DNA of 64,000 bases, taken from positions 75,768,520 to 75,832,519 of the forward strand of contig CM069432.1 of assembly GCA_035610365.1 (NCBI GenBank), written 5' to 3'. Numbering within the stretch: the stretch's first letter is position 1; each line of letters begins with the position of its first letter. The notes below the pieces were generated by a model. That model saw only the letters and a program-made list of their open reading frames with translations, made no database searches and was not told the DNA's origin. A program made the position numbers and the translations under genes. Positions 10,310-21,906 of the stretch are shown here, piece after piece. Source of the DNA: Aquatica leii (lineage: Eukaryota; Arthropoda; Insecta; Coleoptera; Lampyridae).

Positions 10310-11866
10310 CGAAACTTCTTCAGCGACCTTTTCCAGTCTTTGTCCAAACTGGAGGTTGCATGGCAAGCGTATTTTGCGATTGAGCATGACACAGGATGGT
10401 GTTTGGTATCTGCTATCGTGAACAGATTATTGATATGTCATTAGGAAAAGGTGGCAAGTACTTATTCCAATCTCTTTGATGTTTGTACACTACTTTGGTT
10501 AAGTACTTTCCCATTGTTCGATTCATCTCTTCAACTACGCCATCAGATTGGTCGGAATGTAATTCTAACAGAACTCCAAACCGACAAAACAAACTCTTTC
10601 ACTAAAACATCTGCGACTTGTTTTCCTAATGAGATTGTGAGAGAGGGTCTGCGATGTCAATCGCTACTCTCTCTAAAGGGTTTTCCACGTTATACTGTTT
10701 CATTGCTACTTTGCGTTTTTTCGCTGAGCCAGTTCCTAAAGCGTAGACCGTACACTTGCCCCACCATTCCATGACGTCTTCTTTGCAGTTCACCCAGTAA
10801 AATATTTTTCTGATGTACCATCGTGAAGATTCTGCAAATTTTCTGACATTTGGCTCTTCGACACTACCAACTGCAGTTGGACGTGGCGCCCAGTACGCTT
10901 TGATATTTCTGCTTAAAGCACTCATTTCTTTCCAGGATGGTCTTCGACCGTTTGCTTTCCAATTCAAAAGTACTTTTATATTAGGATGGTTTTTTTGTTT
11001 GCGACGCAACTGCTCAGGTTCCCACTCATTATCAACTATAGCAATTCTTCGATCTTTTCTTCAAGTCACAAACAATGGCTACAGTCTTACGAACATGGTC
11101 TTCTGGCACGATATTCTGTGTCATAGTCATACTATTGCAGTTTTTCAATTGCTACTTGTCTTTCCGGATTACAATACTGCAGTAGCGATTTCAAAGCGTA
11201 TGGTCCTTTCTTAATAAAAATTTTTGTCTATACAAATATTTGTAAAAGTGTCCCATGGACTTAACGACTGCTAACAGTTCTCTCCTAGTAAACCAATAAT
11301 TCTTTTCAGGCCTGGACAAAACATTACTAAAATTGCGATGACTTTTGTTTGTACATCTTGCTCATGTGAAAAGATTGCACCTATGGCCATATTACTTGCA
11401 TCGATATCCAAAACAAATTGTTCATCTTCTTTTGGATAAGTTAAAATCCGCAAAGTGACTAGGGCCTGTTTTAGTTGATGGAAGCGTTTTCGCAGTCTTC
11501 ATTCCATCTAAATTCTACTTTTTCTTCGGTCGATATTATTAAAGGTTTGGCAATGTTACGAAATCCAGGTAAAAATCGTCTATGATAGGTGCACAACCCA
11601 AGAAAACTGCGAACTTGATGCTTGTCGATCGGTCTTGGCCATCTTTGCACTGATAGAAATTTTTCTGGGTTAGCCTTTACTCTATTTTTTGTGCTCAGTT
11701 TTAGATTTTTCCACGTAGTCGTTGAAACATTTTTTCAAGTGGTTTAAATGTTCTTTAAACGACATTGCAACCACCATCACAACGTCTAGGTAAACCAACT
11801 ACGTGTTCCAAGACAGCCCGCGCAAGATGGTCTCGATCAAACACTCTGACGTCGCAGGAGCGTTAC
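10310..11866 (-). pseudogene. Gypsy-B pol relic: RT, RNase H, integrase
   Basis: Read leftward, the order is the RT end (ETILRGLSWNT, then a box reading YLDV where YLDD is expected, near 11785), RT thumb, RNase H (DIDASNMAIGA, within 11271-11453), integrase zinc region (NCKEDVMEWWGKC, within 10626-11009), integrase core (LERVAIDIA) and late core (MNRTMGKYLTKVV near 10480), ending with RLPCNLQFGQR-like sequence at about 10330. Several frames and stops are needed. It cannot be expressed as one protein. The lost second Asp in the RT box shows loss of catalysis as well as of frame. Confidence 0.82.
11862..11866. repeat. Target site duplication of Gypsy-C, left (GTTAC)
   Basis: GTTAC precedes the left LTR and GGTAC follows the right LTR at 14915-14919. 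The coding frame of the interrupted Gypsy-B pol shows that GTTAC is the original form; the right copy has one substitution. Confidence 0.75.
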
Positions 11867-11990
11867 TGTTGTAAGATCAATGTGGCAACACGGCAATGAT
11901 GAATAAAGGGAGTCAGTGTTTGGAGACACCGAACATGGTGACATATTTTGATGTTATTAGAAAAATTCCTTATTCCCAATAACTATAACA
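11867..11990 (+). repeat. Gypsy-C 5' LTR
   Basis: The LTR begins TGTTGTAAGATC and ends AACTATAACA, with a few differences from the right copy (for example AATGATG against AACGATG). It is very short for an LTR but complete TG...CA. Confidence 0.92.
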
Positions 11991-12008
11991 TGGCGCAGTC
12001 AGTAACGG
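11991..12008 (+). other. Gypsy-C primer binding site (tRNA-Ser-like)
   Basis: TGGCGCAGTCAGTAACGG follows the LTR with no gap. TGGCGCAGTC is the primer site start known from 17.6/297-type elements that use tRNA-Ser. Confidence 0.75.
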
Positions 12009-12131
12009 TGAAATAAATAATAAATAAATAACGGAGAGACCATTTACAAATAATAAATAGGTGAACGTGTGAACAATTGATAAGTTAAAAAATTGCAGAT
12101 AATATAAAACGTGCAGCAAGGTGAAATCGTA

Positions 12132-12893
12132 ATGGCGGACGGCGAAAGAAAAATGGAATTAGCGAGGTTTGTACAGCAACCAAAACAGTTGGAATTTGAA
12201 GGCGATATGGCGGAAAACTGGAGTTTCTTTAAGTAGAAGTTTGAGATTTTTCTAAGAGCTGCCAATATTACTGAAAATCAGGGTTATGTGTTACTAAATT
12301 TAATAGGAGACCGTGCACTGAAGATATGCAATACGTTTGTGCCAACGAACAATGTTACATACGAACGATACAAATTTTTTAAACGGGACAAAAATGAAAA
12401 CGAGTCGTTTGATGAGTATAGTACGGAGTTAAAAAAAGTTGCAGCAACGTGTGAATTCGGTGAATTAAATGATAGTTTGATAAAAGACAGAATAGTTATG
12501 GGAGTAAAGGAAGTCCACATAAAAGATCGTTTGTTACGGGAACCAAATTTGTCGTTAACAGGAGCAATGGAAATTTGCAGAGTAGCGGAAACTACGAGAG
12601 TACAAATCCAAAGTATTGAGGACCCAACACAGGTAAACCTGGCGAGACGTAGCGAACCAACCAGGAAAATGAAATCGAGGCTGAAAAGAGGTGACAGAGC
12701 GATATACAGGACAACCTCGACGAGGACAGCGTCAACTGCATCCACATCAGGTACACCATGTGAACAGAGTGCGACAGGTACTAAAGACAAATTCATAAAT
12801 AATTGCGGACGCTGCAAGCGATCCCATTATATAAATAAATGTCCAGCATATGGAAAAGTTCTGCAACAAGTGCAAAAGGGTCAATCACTTTAG
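12132..12893 (+). pseudogene. Gypsy-C Gag relic
   Basis: The frame from the ATG at 12132 (MADGERKMELARF) carries an in-frame TAG at 12234-12236 and continues to 12893. It contains a Gag capsid-like core (residues about 40-160; NENESFDEYSTELKK, IKDRIVMGVKE) and ends in a zinc knuckle region: CGRCKRSHYINKC has only three residues between the second Cys and His. The second knuckle (CNKCKRVNHFSIAC) is present at 12862-12903 but lies in the +1 frame because of one extra base near 12860. Two breaks make it non-functional as read. Confidence 0.8.
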
Positions 12894-12944
12894 TATTGCA
12901 TGTCAATTTAACAATATAAATGCGCTTGAAAAAACAAAGATGGT

Positions 12945-13445
12945 TTGCAGGTACATAATGCAAAGATCGAAGCAATTGTGAAAATGCCCAGACGAACAGA
13001 TAAGAAAGGAGTAGGAAGGTGTTTAGGTGTTATTTATTATGTAAATAAATATATACCCAACTATTCAAGTCAAACTGCACCCTTGAGAGAATTATTGAGG
13101 GAAGAGAATTTATTTTACTGCGGTGATAGTCAGGACAGGGCTTTCAATAGCTTAAAAACTTTATTGTGTAATGCACCTGTATTACAATATTTTTTAATTG
13201 AAGATCCTGTAGTGATATCTTGTGACGCATCAAGCGAAGGATGTGGTGCGGGATTACTGCAAAAAGATAAACCAATATGTTATGCTTCTAAAGCATTTAC
13301 AGAAACACAAAAAAGATACGTTCAGATAGAGAAAAAAATGCTAAGTATAACGTTTGCTTGCATAAAATTTAGACAGTTTATTTATGGGAGACGGGATGTA
13401 ACGATAGAAACTGATCACAAACCACTAGTGACAATTATTTTCTTA
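12945..13445 (+). pseudogene. Gypsy-C RNase H relic joined to gag
   Basis: This open frame starts within the RT thumb (KMPRRTDKKGVGRCLGVIYYVNKYIPNY) and runs into RNase H (SCDASSEGCGAGLLQ, ASKAFTETQKRYVQIEK, ETDHKPL). It then breaks off at about 13436, where a second deletion fuses it to sequence before integrase. RT fingers and palm with the catalytic Asp residues are missing, so no reverse transcription could come from this copy. Confidence 0.8.
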
Positions 13446-14745
13446 GGGAATTAATACAGTTAGTTAAAAACGGTTTTCCAAATGACCCAAAGAAAGTGAA
13501 TGAAAATATGAGAATATATGCAAATATTAGAGAGGATTTAACAGTACATGATGGAGTAATATTTAAAAATGATAGGATTCTTATTCCAAAAAGTTTGAGA
13601 TCAGAAATGCTGAAAAAAGTACACACCGCACACCTTGGTAGAGAAAAAACCAAACTAAGAGCAAAAGAAGTAATGTACTGGCCGGGAATGAATAAATAAC
13701 TTGGTAGATAATTGCGAACAATGTTTAGCTTATCGTAACAATAATAACAAAGAACCAATAATATTGCATGAAATTCCTGAGTTAATGTGGGAAAAATTAG
13801 AAATCGATCTATTTCAAACAGAAAAATCAAAGTATATTTTAGCGGTAGATTATTTTTCAAAATTTGTAGAGGTCAGGGAAATAAATTCTGCGAATTTTCA
13901 ATAAGTAGCAACTTATCTAAAAGAAATCTTTTGTAGACACGGAATACCATTCCAAATAGTAACTGATGACTCAACAGAATTTAAAAAGTTTGTTAAGGAT
14001 TTTGATATTATCCGTAAAATTACTAGGGGTCACTACCTTCAGTCTAATGGGCAAGTAGAAAGAACGATTGGTACTGCAAAAAAGACCATATTAAAAAGTG
14101 AAGCCGAGGGCATCGATTGAAATTTACCTGTTTTGGAGTTAATGAACACCCCTTTAGGATATAATATGCCTAGTCCAGCACAACTTCTCTATAATAGACG
14201 ACTAAGAACTTTACCTATTAAAAAAACATTGTTGAAACCAAAAATGACCAATTACAGGGACATAAAAGTCAAATTACAAAATAGACAAGAGAAAACAAAA
14301 ACTTAGTATAATAGAAATGTAAAAGAATTAAGTAGGTTGAAAATAGGAGATATAGTCAATATTAGAAATTTTGTATTAGGCCAACCAAAATGGTTGAGAG
14401 GAAAGACAGTAGGAGTAAGACAAGGTTATGACAGATCATACAATGTAAAATTAAGGGAGAAATGTAGAATAGTCATTAGAAATAGAAGACATGTCGTGAG
14501 AATCCATAACCAATGTAAACAGGTTACTCGTAAAATAAAAGTTAACAAAAACGAGGAACCATATCATATTGAATATGAATTGCCACATGATAATACCAAT
14601 GGAATATAATTAAGTAATGATAGAAGTATAAATAATCTTAATCGCAGTGTAAGTGAAGTGCCAAGTGTAGAATCAGTGACACCCGAACCAGAAATAATCA
14701 GTCGCCCAAAACCGGTCATAAAGCCACTTATAAAATTAGGCAAAT
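13446..14745 (+). pseudogene. Gypsy-C integrase relic
   Basis: Integrase is readable in pieces: the zinc region (HTAHLGREKTKLRAKEVMYW, 13620-13690, then CEQC near 13716), core Asp (EIDLFQTEK), second Asp (VTDDSTEF) and Glu (SNGQVERTIG near 14050), and a basic C-terminal part in 14337-14609 (GDIVNIRNF, VRQGYDRSYNVK). A frameshift at about 13698 and stops at 13902, 14118 and 14305 disable it. A proline-rich tail follows to about 14750. Confidence 0.8.
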
Positions 14746-14775
14746 TATAATCATACGTTGTTTGTATTAGTTTTT

Positions 14776-14790
14776 AGAAAAAAAGAGAGA
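14776..14790 (+). other. Gypsy-C polypurine tract
   Basis: AGAAAAAAAGAGAGA lies directly before the 3' LTR start at 14791. Confidence 0.75.
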
Positions 14791-14914
14791 TGTTGTAAGA
14801 TCAATGTGGCAACACGGCAACGATGAATAAAGAGAGTCAGTGATGGGAGACACCGAACATAGTGACATATTTTGATGTTATTAGAAAAGTTCCTTATTCC
14901 CAATAACTATAACA
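14791..14914 (+). repeat. Gypsy-C 3' LTR
   Basis: It matches the left LTR over its full 124 bases. The duplicated target GGTAC follows at 14915-14919. Confidence 0.92.
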
Positions 14915-16480
14915 GGTACACAGGCCGTAGAGCACCACATGAACTGTCACAAACCAGTTTCAATCGTAAAAGCTGTCTACTCACAATCTTTGGATTTTAA
15001 TTCTGCTTGCCTGTCACCAGTTTTTAAATCTAACGTATCGTCAATTCTCAGTAAAGAATAGCTGTTCTTTTTGGTCATGTCTGTTAAGCTGTCTGTAGTC
15101 TACGTAAAATCTTGTTGATCCAACTTAAATAATACCACTAGGGACGCCTATGGACTATTTGAAGGTTCAAACACACTTTCAGTAATTATTTGTTCGGCTT
15201 CTTTTTTTTGCTAAAGAAAGTTAGCGTAAATGTTGTCTTATTGGCCGAGCGTGTCTGGTATTAATTTTGTACTTTACCACGTTAGTTTTTTTTAACTACT
15301 CTCCAGCGCAAACACATCTGGTTACTGATGGATCAACACTTTATTTAGCTTTAGCCAGCTGGTCTTGACTGAGGTTTTGGCATTTGGAGGTAAGCATGTA
15401 TAATAGATGTTGTAGGTCTTCGACGACATAGTTTCACTAGAATTCATGCATTTTACAATTTGAGATACTGGGATGCATTGGTCTACCACGGCCTTGTTTT
15501 TCAACGTTACTGACATTCAAGATCCGTACTTTCTTGTGTCTGCGCTGGTGCTTCTGCAGCACAACAAAGGTTATAGCTGCTTTGGTGCGACGCTTGTTTT
15601 GCTGTATCGGAACCCGTCTACAAAGATTTGAATAGTCAACTGCTCCAAGAAGATATCTGGTGCTGTAGCATACGCAAGCAATGCCAATCTGGCGATGTCG
15701 GCCTCAAACTCTTGAGGATTTTTCGCAGCTTTGTGAACCCGATTTTTAATTTGGGTTTAGTACACTTGTTGAAGATGAGCATCTCCATGTCTTATTTCTA
15801 AATGTGAAATTAAGAGTTCGTAATTTCCTTGGAGGTGGTCGGGAGCAGTCTGCAAATTGTCGCGTTCTGTTTGTTGTTCCAACCAGTAGCTACAGCTGCA
15901 GTTTCAAATTGTTTGTGGTACATTGACCATGAAACTTTACCACCAAAATTTGGAGGTAGAACTTTAAACTTGCTAGTTGTTTCTTCTCGACGGTCCATTA
16001 AATTTTAGTTCCTGACACTTTCTTTATCTAGGCAATTGATTTGATTTTTCTTCTGTTAAAGCAGTTTTATTCTGTCTTCTAATTTGTCTTCTATTCATAG
16101 ATTGTTTTTCGTTCTCTAAAACTTCGCATATTTCCTTTCTTAAATGTAACATATCTGGTTGAGTTCCCTCTTAAACAATTTTAATTTTGTTTCCTACACT
16201 AAATTATATTGTATTTGTTCCTCAATAGTCAATTGCAATAAGTCAAAGATGGCGATACTGCACTTCATTTCCCAGTTCCTTGTCTACAACAATTCTGACC
16301 TTGCCTACTCTACGTTTGATAACAATGCATGATAGTGGATTAGTTTCGGATAAGACGATTTGTAATTTTCCTGTACGAAAAACTATATTCACAATTTCAA
16401 CCTCTGTCGAATTTGCTTAATTGGCGATAAATCTCACGTTATCGCACTCTCAAAACACGTTAAACAGAAGAACCAGAAGA
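14915..16480 (-). pseudogene. Gypsy-B gag relic and leader
   Basis: The clearest part is at 15810-15998 (minus), a Gag capsid start with PPNFGGKVSWSMYHKQFE, typical of insect Mag-like gypsy Gags. Upstream, at about 16000-16250, broken frames give a charged coiled-coil stretch like the Gag N-terminus of Gypsy-D. Downstream, to 14915, only scraps are readable (GLC at the Gypsy-C junction belongs to RT), so protease and the first part of RT are largely unrecognisable. Sequence at 16250-16480 is probably leader. Many stops. Confidence 0.65.
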
Positions 16481-17204
16481 GATAGCAATATTAAAACTAA
16501 CCAAGACTCGCACGAAATACACACGATAATAAAGTAGTAGAAACAAAAAAAGTCAGATATGCCATTACCGCTTCCATTTGAATAAAATTTTAATCATTTA
16601 CTACCACTGAGTAACTAAACCTTTCTGCCAAGTGACAAAATTCCCATTCTTTCTTATTGTTGCAATTTCAATATCATAGAGTTTATTGTAGTTTTATTTA
16701 GAATTTGGCATAACAAATAATTGAATTGGGAGTTAAATCACTGTATGCCTAAATATCAATTACTTTTTTGTAATGTTGCAACTAATTTAAAATATAGACA
16801 CGCAAACAGTCAGTTAAACATTTTAGTTAAATTTCTAAACATTGTTTATAAAAAGAATACTTATAAAGTTAATAATTATAGACTATTAATTAAAGTTACT
16901 AAAACAAATTACTTTGACAAAATTATTATTTACAATTGAATTTAATAAATGACTTTTAATACATTTTTTGTTTAACATCAACGTAAAAACCGCAGATGAA
17001 ACGTTTATGTAACTGTTAAGCAATTAGTAATTCATGTTTGTATTTACTTATTTATTTGCGTATATTTTATAAACATCACTACCTTTATTGTTTGTATTTT
17101 TTTCTTTCTAAATATGTAATACGTTGATGTTACTTTTATTTTTTATTCGTTTTAATCTTACTTTAACCTATTATATAATTTCTACAGTGCTTGATTTTTT
17201 AATT
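16481..17204. other. AT-rich intergenic stretch
   Basis: It has low complexity with runs of A and T. Short frames such as 16721-16939 have the composition expected by chance. Nothing else is recognised. Confidence 0.5.
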
Positions 17205-17912
17205 AGTTTTTTTTACTTTCCTATGAGGAAAGTATAGCAATCGCAATTTTTTTTCATTTTTTTTTGCATAATTTTAGGTTTTAAGGTCTCAGAAAAATGT
17301 ATTTTTGACAAAAAAAATTTGCGTGTCTATGTGTGCGTGTCTGTCTGTGTGTGTATAACGATGTACCCACGATAACTCTCGAACCAAAGTCCTAGTAACT
17401 TGAAGTTTGGTATGGGGCTGGTTTTTTATATTCTCTTGGTTCTATCAAAAGATGGGTCTGATAAAAAAACCGGAAGTGACGGATTTTTGACAGTTTTTCT
17501 TATATAATTTTGTACGTATGTAAATTATTCAAATTCTTTTTACAGTTTCTTATGGAGATAATTCTTCCTAACAATTTATTTGATAAACAATATTTTTTTA
17601 ATAGTTTATTTATAATTTATTTATTTAGATACGTTAAAATAATAATTTTTACTGATTTACTAAAGGTGAAAGCGATATCGAGGCGCACAAATATAGGGGT
17701 TAGTCGATATGACAACATAAGCTCAATTTGCCATGTTTCGGTTATATCTTAATAAAATCGAGGTGAAAAATTTCAAAAAAATTATATCATGCTAGGAAGT
17801 GTACATATCACTTCAAAGTGGTTTTATGACAACATAACCTTAAAAAAATATGTAGACTTTCCTTCATCATTCCTTATAGGAAAGTCGTGTGGTGACCACA
17901 CCAGTTTTTTTA
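17205..17912 (+). repeat. Dispersed-type repeat with palindromic ends
   Basis: The start has TTTCCTATGAGGAAAGT and the end has TTCCTTATAGGAAAGT, followed by the hairpin GTGTGGTGACCACAC. Inside are a GT-rich patch (17320-17352) and the phrase AACTCTCGAACCAAAG with AAGTTTGGTATGGGG, a kind of wording common in noncoding insect repeats. No transposase is present. It looks like a non-autonomous element of about 700 bp, but only one copy is in the window and its class is unknown. Confidence 0.45.
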
Positions 17913-20900
17913 TTTTATTTATAAATCACTTGATTTATAATATTAAATTCTTTTAATATCATGTAATTTGTTTAGTTTATTATGTAGGTTTTTTTATTTT
18001 TTTAAATAACTTATTGATCTTTAAACAAATGTTTTATACTTTTAGTTTATTGATTTTTTGGATTTTTCTACTCAAGATTTTGTTGGTTTATTTTATTTAG
18101 TTGACATGTAGTTATTTCTTACTTTTCTTCTGTTGTTTCTTGTTAATGAGTATTATTCTATATTTTTAAATACAATTTCTACACTAACGTCTTGTCTCAG
18201 ATTGTTTATTGGCAACTAAAATATATTTTAATGGCATATTTCTTAATATAAACTTAAAAAAATTACACAAAAAGTTGGCAATTGCAAACTGTTAAATTAT
18301 GATTTTAAATAAAATAGAAACAATTATGTCATTATTCAAATTAAGGATAACACAGTAGTATGGTGTACCAATCGTTTTTTAGCTAATTGAATTTTTTAGT
18401 TATTTAAATGCAAAAACAATCTTTCGGCATTTTGGTTGTTATGTTATGAACTGTAATGTTTTTTGACTTTACTAGCTAATAACTTCTTAATATTAGTTTG
18501 TGCGTCAAAGGTTTTTTCTGGGATTACTCTTAAACTGCTTGTAGCAATTTGCATTTCAGATATTTTTTCTCTTTCTTTATAGTTATCAAAGTTTTGTCTT
18601 AGTCACTCAAATAATAATACTGCTTATTAGGTTTTTCATATGTCATCATAAGATTGAGTCCTGTATTTGTACTTAATTTTTCAAAAATTAAAATTTTTTC
18701 TTCATTTGAGGGAAGATAAGAACAATAACCGATAATTGATTAATATACGTAAAGTCAGGTGTAGAATTAGTTATTAATGAATGTTTACATCAGCAATGTA
18801 TTCTAGAATATTATCTAGAACATTTTTTGTTATCAGAAAAAAGTTTATTTATTTTTCGATAAATATGAAACATAACCATACCGTTTGGTGCACTATAAGT
18901 TAATATTTATAAATATGTAGAATAAATCATTTCTTGCAATTTAAATAAGCAACCTTTTTATGTCTTATTTCAGTACCGAGTAGAATAAGTGAATGGGTCA
19001 CACTTATTTAAATGTATTTTATTACATTGGATTTGTCACTATGTTTTTGTGTACTTCTGTTATTTACTAGCAGTCATTCTAAGAAATCGGATTCTTTTTT
19101 AATATTGGTTTAACGTGATTGTGGTTAGACACATACTGCTGTTTTTTATTGTTTTTTTTTAGTATGGGGACGTCATTAAAATTAGTCGTAAATTGTCAGT
19201 ATGATTTCAACATAATTCTAATAACGGTATATCTTTTATTACTGGTAGTTCATAATTGCGTCAAATATGTATCAGCCGCCAAAATTTGTTTTGTGTATTT
19301 ATTTAAAAAGATTAAAAATTTTGAAAAAAAGAAATATATTAATATCAAAGTGAACTAAACGTCATTTTAGGTAATATATCTTGAGGATTTACTGCACAAA
19401 ACAAATAACTCGTAATAAGAACAAAACCACACCTTTGATGATAATAAATTAAGCATGCTTTTTCGCAACTGCAATTTTAAAAACGTAACGTTTTCTTATT
19501 GTTGAAATGCTTTGTCTTTCTAAAACGTTTTGAAACTTTTGACTCTTGACTTTTGATCTCTGGTTATATCAGAAGTCGATGCTAACTTTGATGTTTTAAA
19601 TGAAACTCTTCGTACATGTATTAGTACATTTTTAAATACAGAGAGAACCATATGATTGGAGTTAAGTTAAATTTTGCGCTAGAGAACTTATTAAATTTTA
19701 TTACCTTTATGACACTAATCACTTTTATATTATAATTAAAAAGTTTTACCGCTAAACAAAGTTTTTAAATACTTAGTACATTACAGACAAAAACAATTAA
19801 TAAATTTGATACTACTGGTAGAAGCTTGAAACAGCTCAATTTTTTAAAATAATTTAAATAGTTTGTATTGAATAAAAAAAAATTCTTATTGTTATGATAG
19901 TATATACAATTTTATGTTTGTTCTTTAACTTTTGCCGTATAGTAATATTTAGTATAATATAAAATTGCGTCATTTTTTATATTTTTTTAATTATTACGTC
20001 TATGTTGGAAGATTTGTAGACTAATGACAATGCGAATTAAATTGCGTTGTTAGTTATAATATTAATCATAATAATTGATTATAGTTGTAAAAACGTATAA
20101 AAAATTACATCATTTTTAAAAACCACAGAATTTTTTATTTGTGAAAAAAAATAATTTATTGATGGAAAACTTTATCATTTTTATTTGAAGACCTTTAATG
20201 AATGATTTCTGGTTTTACTACTTAAGGTATAACTAACGATAGTCAATTATCGCAATAATTTGTTAACTATTTTTTCATAGTACTTTTATGAATAAATAAA
20301 TAATCGTTTTTGCCATAATTTGTATTGTACAGTTTCACCGTGTTTAGAATACCTGATTTCGATTCGAACAATAATGAGTAATAGGACTATGCATGTCATT
20401 GTTTATTATTTTTTCGATTTTTTTTTCGAACAAAAAAAAATTAAAACTGCAGCTGATAATTTAGCATTTAGTTTTTGATATTAATCTAAAAAATAGATAT
20501 GTCTTTTAAATTTTGAATGTTTTTGATAAATAATAGGCATTTACAAAAAATCGAACAAAATGAATTAAACGTAAATTTAATTTGTATTGAATTTTTTTAA
20601 ATATCAAAATTTAAAAAAAAACGAATTATTTACTGTTTGTTTTTGATGTATAGAATAAACTGGGCCTAATTATTTACTAGATTTTAAAATGCTATAGTGC
20701 TGCAATCAACTTTAATGAACTAGTAAAGTTTTTTACAACGGATATGTATCTTTAAAACATGAATATTAACAAAACGTAGGTGAACTATAAAGTATTATTT
20801 ACTATATAAAACTTAATGTATGTATGTGTTAAATTGCCGATTAGTTCGATACCTTTCAGTAGCTGTCGTTCTTGCTACAACACATTGGTTGGTTGACCAT

Positions 20901-21080
20901 GTTCCTTTTAATTTCTATCATTGTGGCAATGCAACCTTCATATGGCGTTTGCCACACCATTTTAATTAGTGTTAAAATTAGTTTCTTTAATTTATACTTT
21001 TTTTTATATTTAATAGTTAACTACGGCAAAACAGTTAATTGCAAACAAATTACACTACATGTGATTTAAGATATTGAAAC
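17913..21080. other. AT-rich intergenic stretch
   Basis: About 3.2 kb of strongly AT-rich sequence. Frames at 19119-19358 and 20872-21069 are short, hydrophobic and of chance composition. I see no coding, RNA or repeat signal that I can support. Confidence 0.5.
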
Positions 21081-21368
21081 GTTCCAGCAATCCAAAGACG
21101 GAAGAAGATAATTCAAGTTTAAATAAATAAATGATTAACGCGTGTGTTCGAGATAAATGTACGGAGTATAACCTTGTACGTGACTATAAGTAAACAATAA
21201 GTGTTTAACTAAAGTTATACGAGGACATTATCTTCGTGTGAAAGTTTTATAAATAAATTAGTGTAAGTGTTCTTATTAGACATCCTTAGATTTAGTTAGT
21301 TCGGTTAGTTACAAAGGTGTACTCATATTTTTAGTTCAAATAAATTAGTTTTAATAATAAACGTTACA
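21081..21368 (+). repeat. Gypsy-D 5' LTR
   Basis: It aligns with 23921-24136; the stretch around 21212-21290 is missing from the right copy, with short shared sequence (agtt) at the junction. The exact first base is uncertain by a few positions. It ends ACGTTACA before the primer site. Confidence 0.8.
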
Positions 21369-21369
21369 G

Positions 21370-21385
21370 TGGCGTCAGTTCGGGG
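21370..21385 (+). other. Gypsy-D primer binding site candidate
   Basis: TGGCGTCAGTTCGGGG directly follows the LTR, as expected for a primer site. I cannot assign the tRNA with confidence. Confidence 0.55.
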
Positions 21386-21590
21386 TATCGAATAGGATCG
21401 TGTAAATAAATAAGTTGTTCGCGATTTTAGTATAAATATTATTAAGTAATTTAATATCGCTCCCGTAGTAAAAACATTGATTGCGTAAATAATCAAACTT
21501 TAGTTCGCGATTTGCGTGTTTGTTTATAGCGTGTAATTCTAGCTATTTCAGTTTGTTAAAGTAGTGTATATAAACTGTTTATTCGTGTTG

Positions 21591-21899
21591 ATGTTTAACC
21601 TTATGCCGGTAACTCGTTATCAAACTAAATTGGATGCAAAAGTATTCGACGTTTTCGAATCAATTAAAAATGGCCAAGAATCGATAAATAAAAAAATAGA
21701 AGAAAAGTTTCACGAAAATTCGCAGAAAATAAAAGAAAACTCTAAAAAAATTGAAGAAAAACTATTTGAAAATACCCAGAAAATAGAAGGAAAATTGATG
21801 AAAAATTGTAGACGTTTAAAAAAAGAAATACAAACGAACATAAAAAATCAAATCAAAATGGTTCAAGAAGAAACCCAAGCAGATTGTTAAATTTAAAAG
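21591..21899 (+). pseudogene. Gypsy-D Gag N-terminal coiled coil
   Basis: From the ATG at 21591 or 21603 (MPVTRYQTKLDAK) the frame runs into repeated KKIEEK/ENSQKI/ENTQKI units, a strong coiled coil of about 70 residues, and ends at the stop at 21888. A similar N-terminal coiled coil precedes the capsid in Mag-like insect gypsy Gags. The capsid and zinc knuckle parts are absent, and the coiled coil continues in another frame at 21907-21990. Confidence 0.7.
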
Positions 21900-21906
21900 A
21901 AGAAAT

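Larger units (their letters stand above)
11867..14914 (+). mobile_element. Gypsy-C: 3.05-kb gypsy deletion derivative nested in Gypsy-B
   Basis: It has 124-bp LTRs (11867-11990 and 14791-14914), a primer site directly at 11991, a gag relic, an RNase H relic, an integrase relic and a purine tract at 14776-14790. Protease and nearly all of RT are absent: gag is joined to the last part of RT/RNase H near 12940. A second internal deletion near 13436 removes the end of RNase H and its linker to integrase. The primer site and adjacent LTR layout resemble the 17.6/297 group of insect gypsy elements. LTRs differ at a few positions. Confidence 0.9.
10310..16480 (-). mobile_element. Gypsy-B: decayed Ty3/gypsy copy split by Gypsy-C
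   Basis: Two minus-strand pieces (14915-16480 carrying the leader and gag, 10310-11866 carrying RT, RNase H and integrase) are one old element. The RT reading breaks at GLC/APAT exactly where Gypsy-C lies, and resumes on the other side once the target duplication is discounted. Gag and integrase phrases are close to those of Gypsy-D (for example KQYNV followed by LERVAIDIA). No LTRs are recognised. Stops and frameshifts are frequent. Confidence 0.85.

Noticed and set aside
19119..19358. Small membrane protein
   Set aside because: Hydrophobicity comes from T-rich codons in AT-rich sequence; no supporting context.
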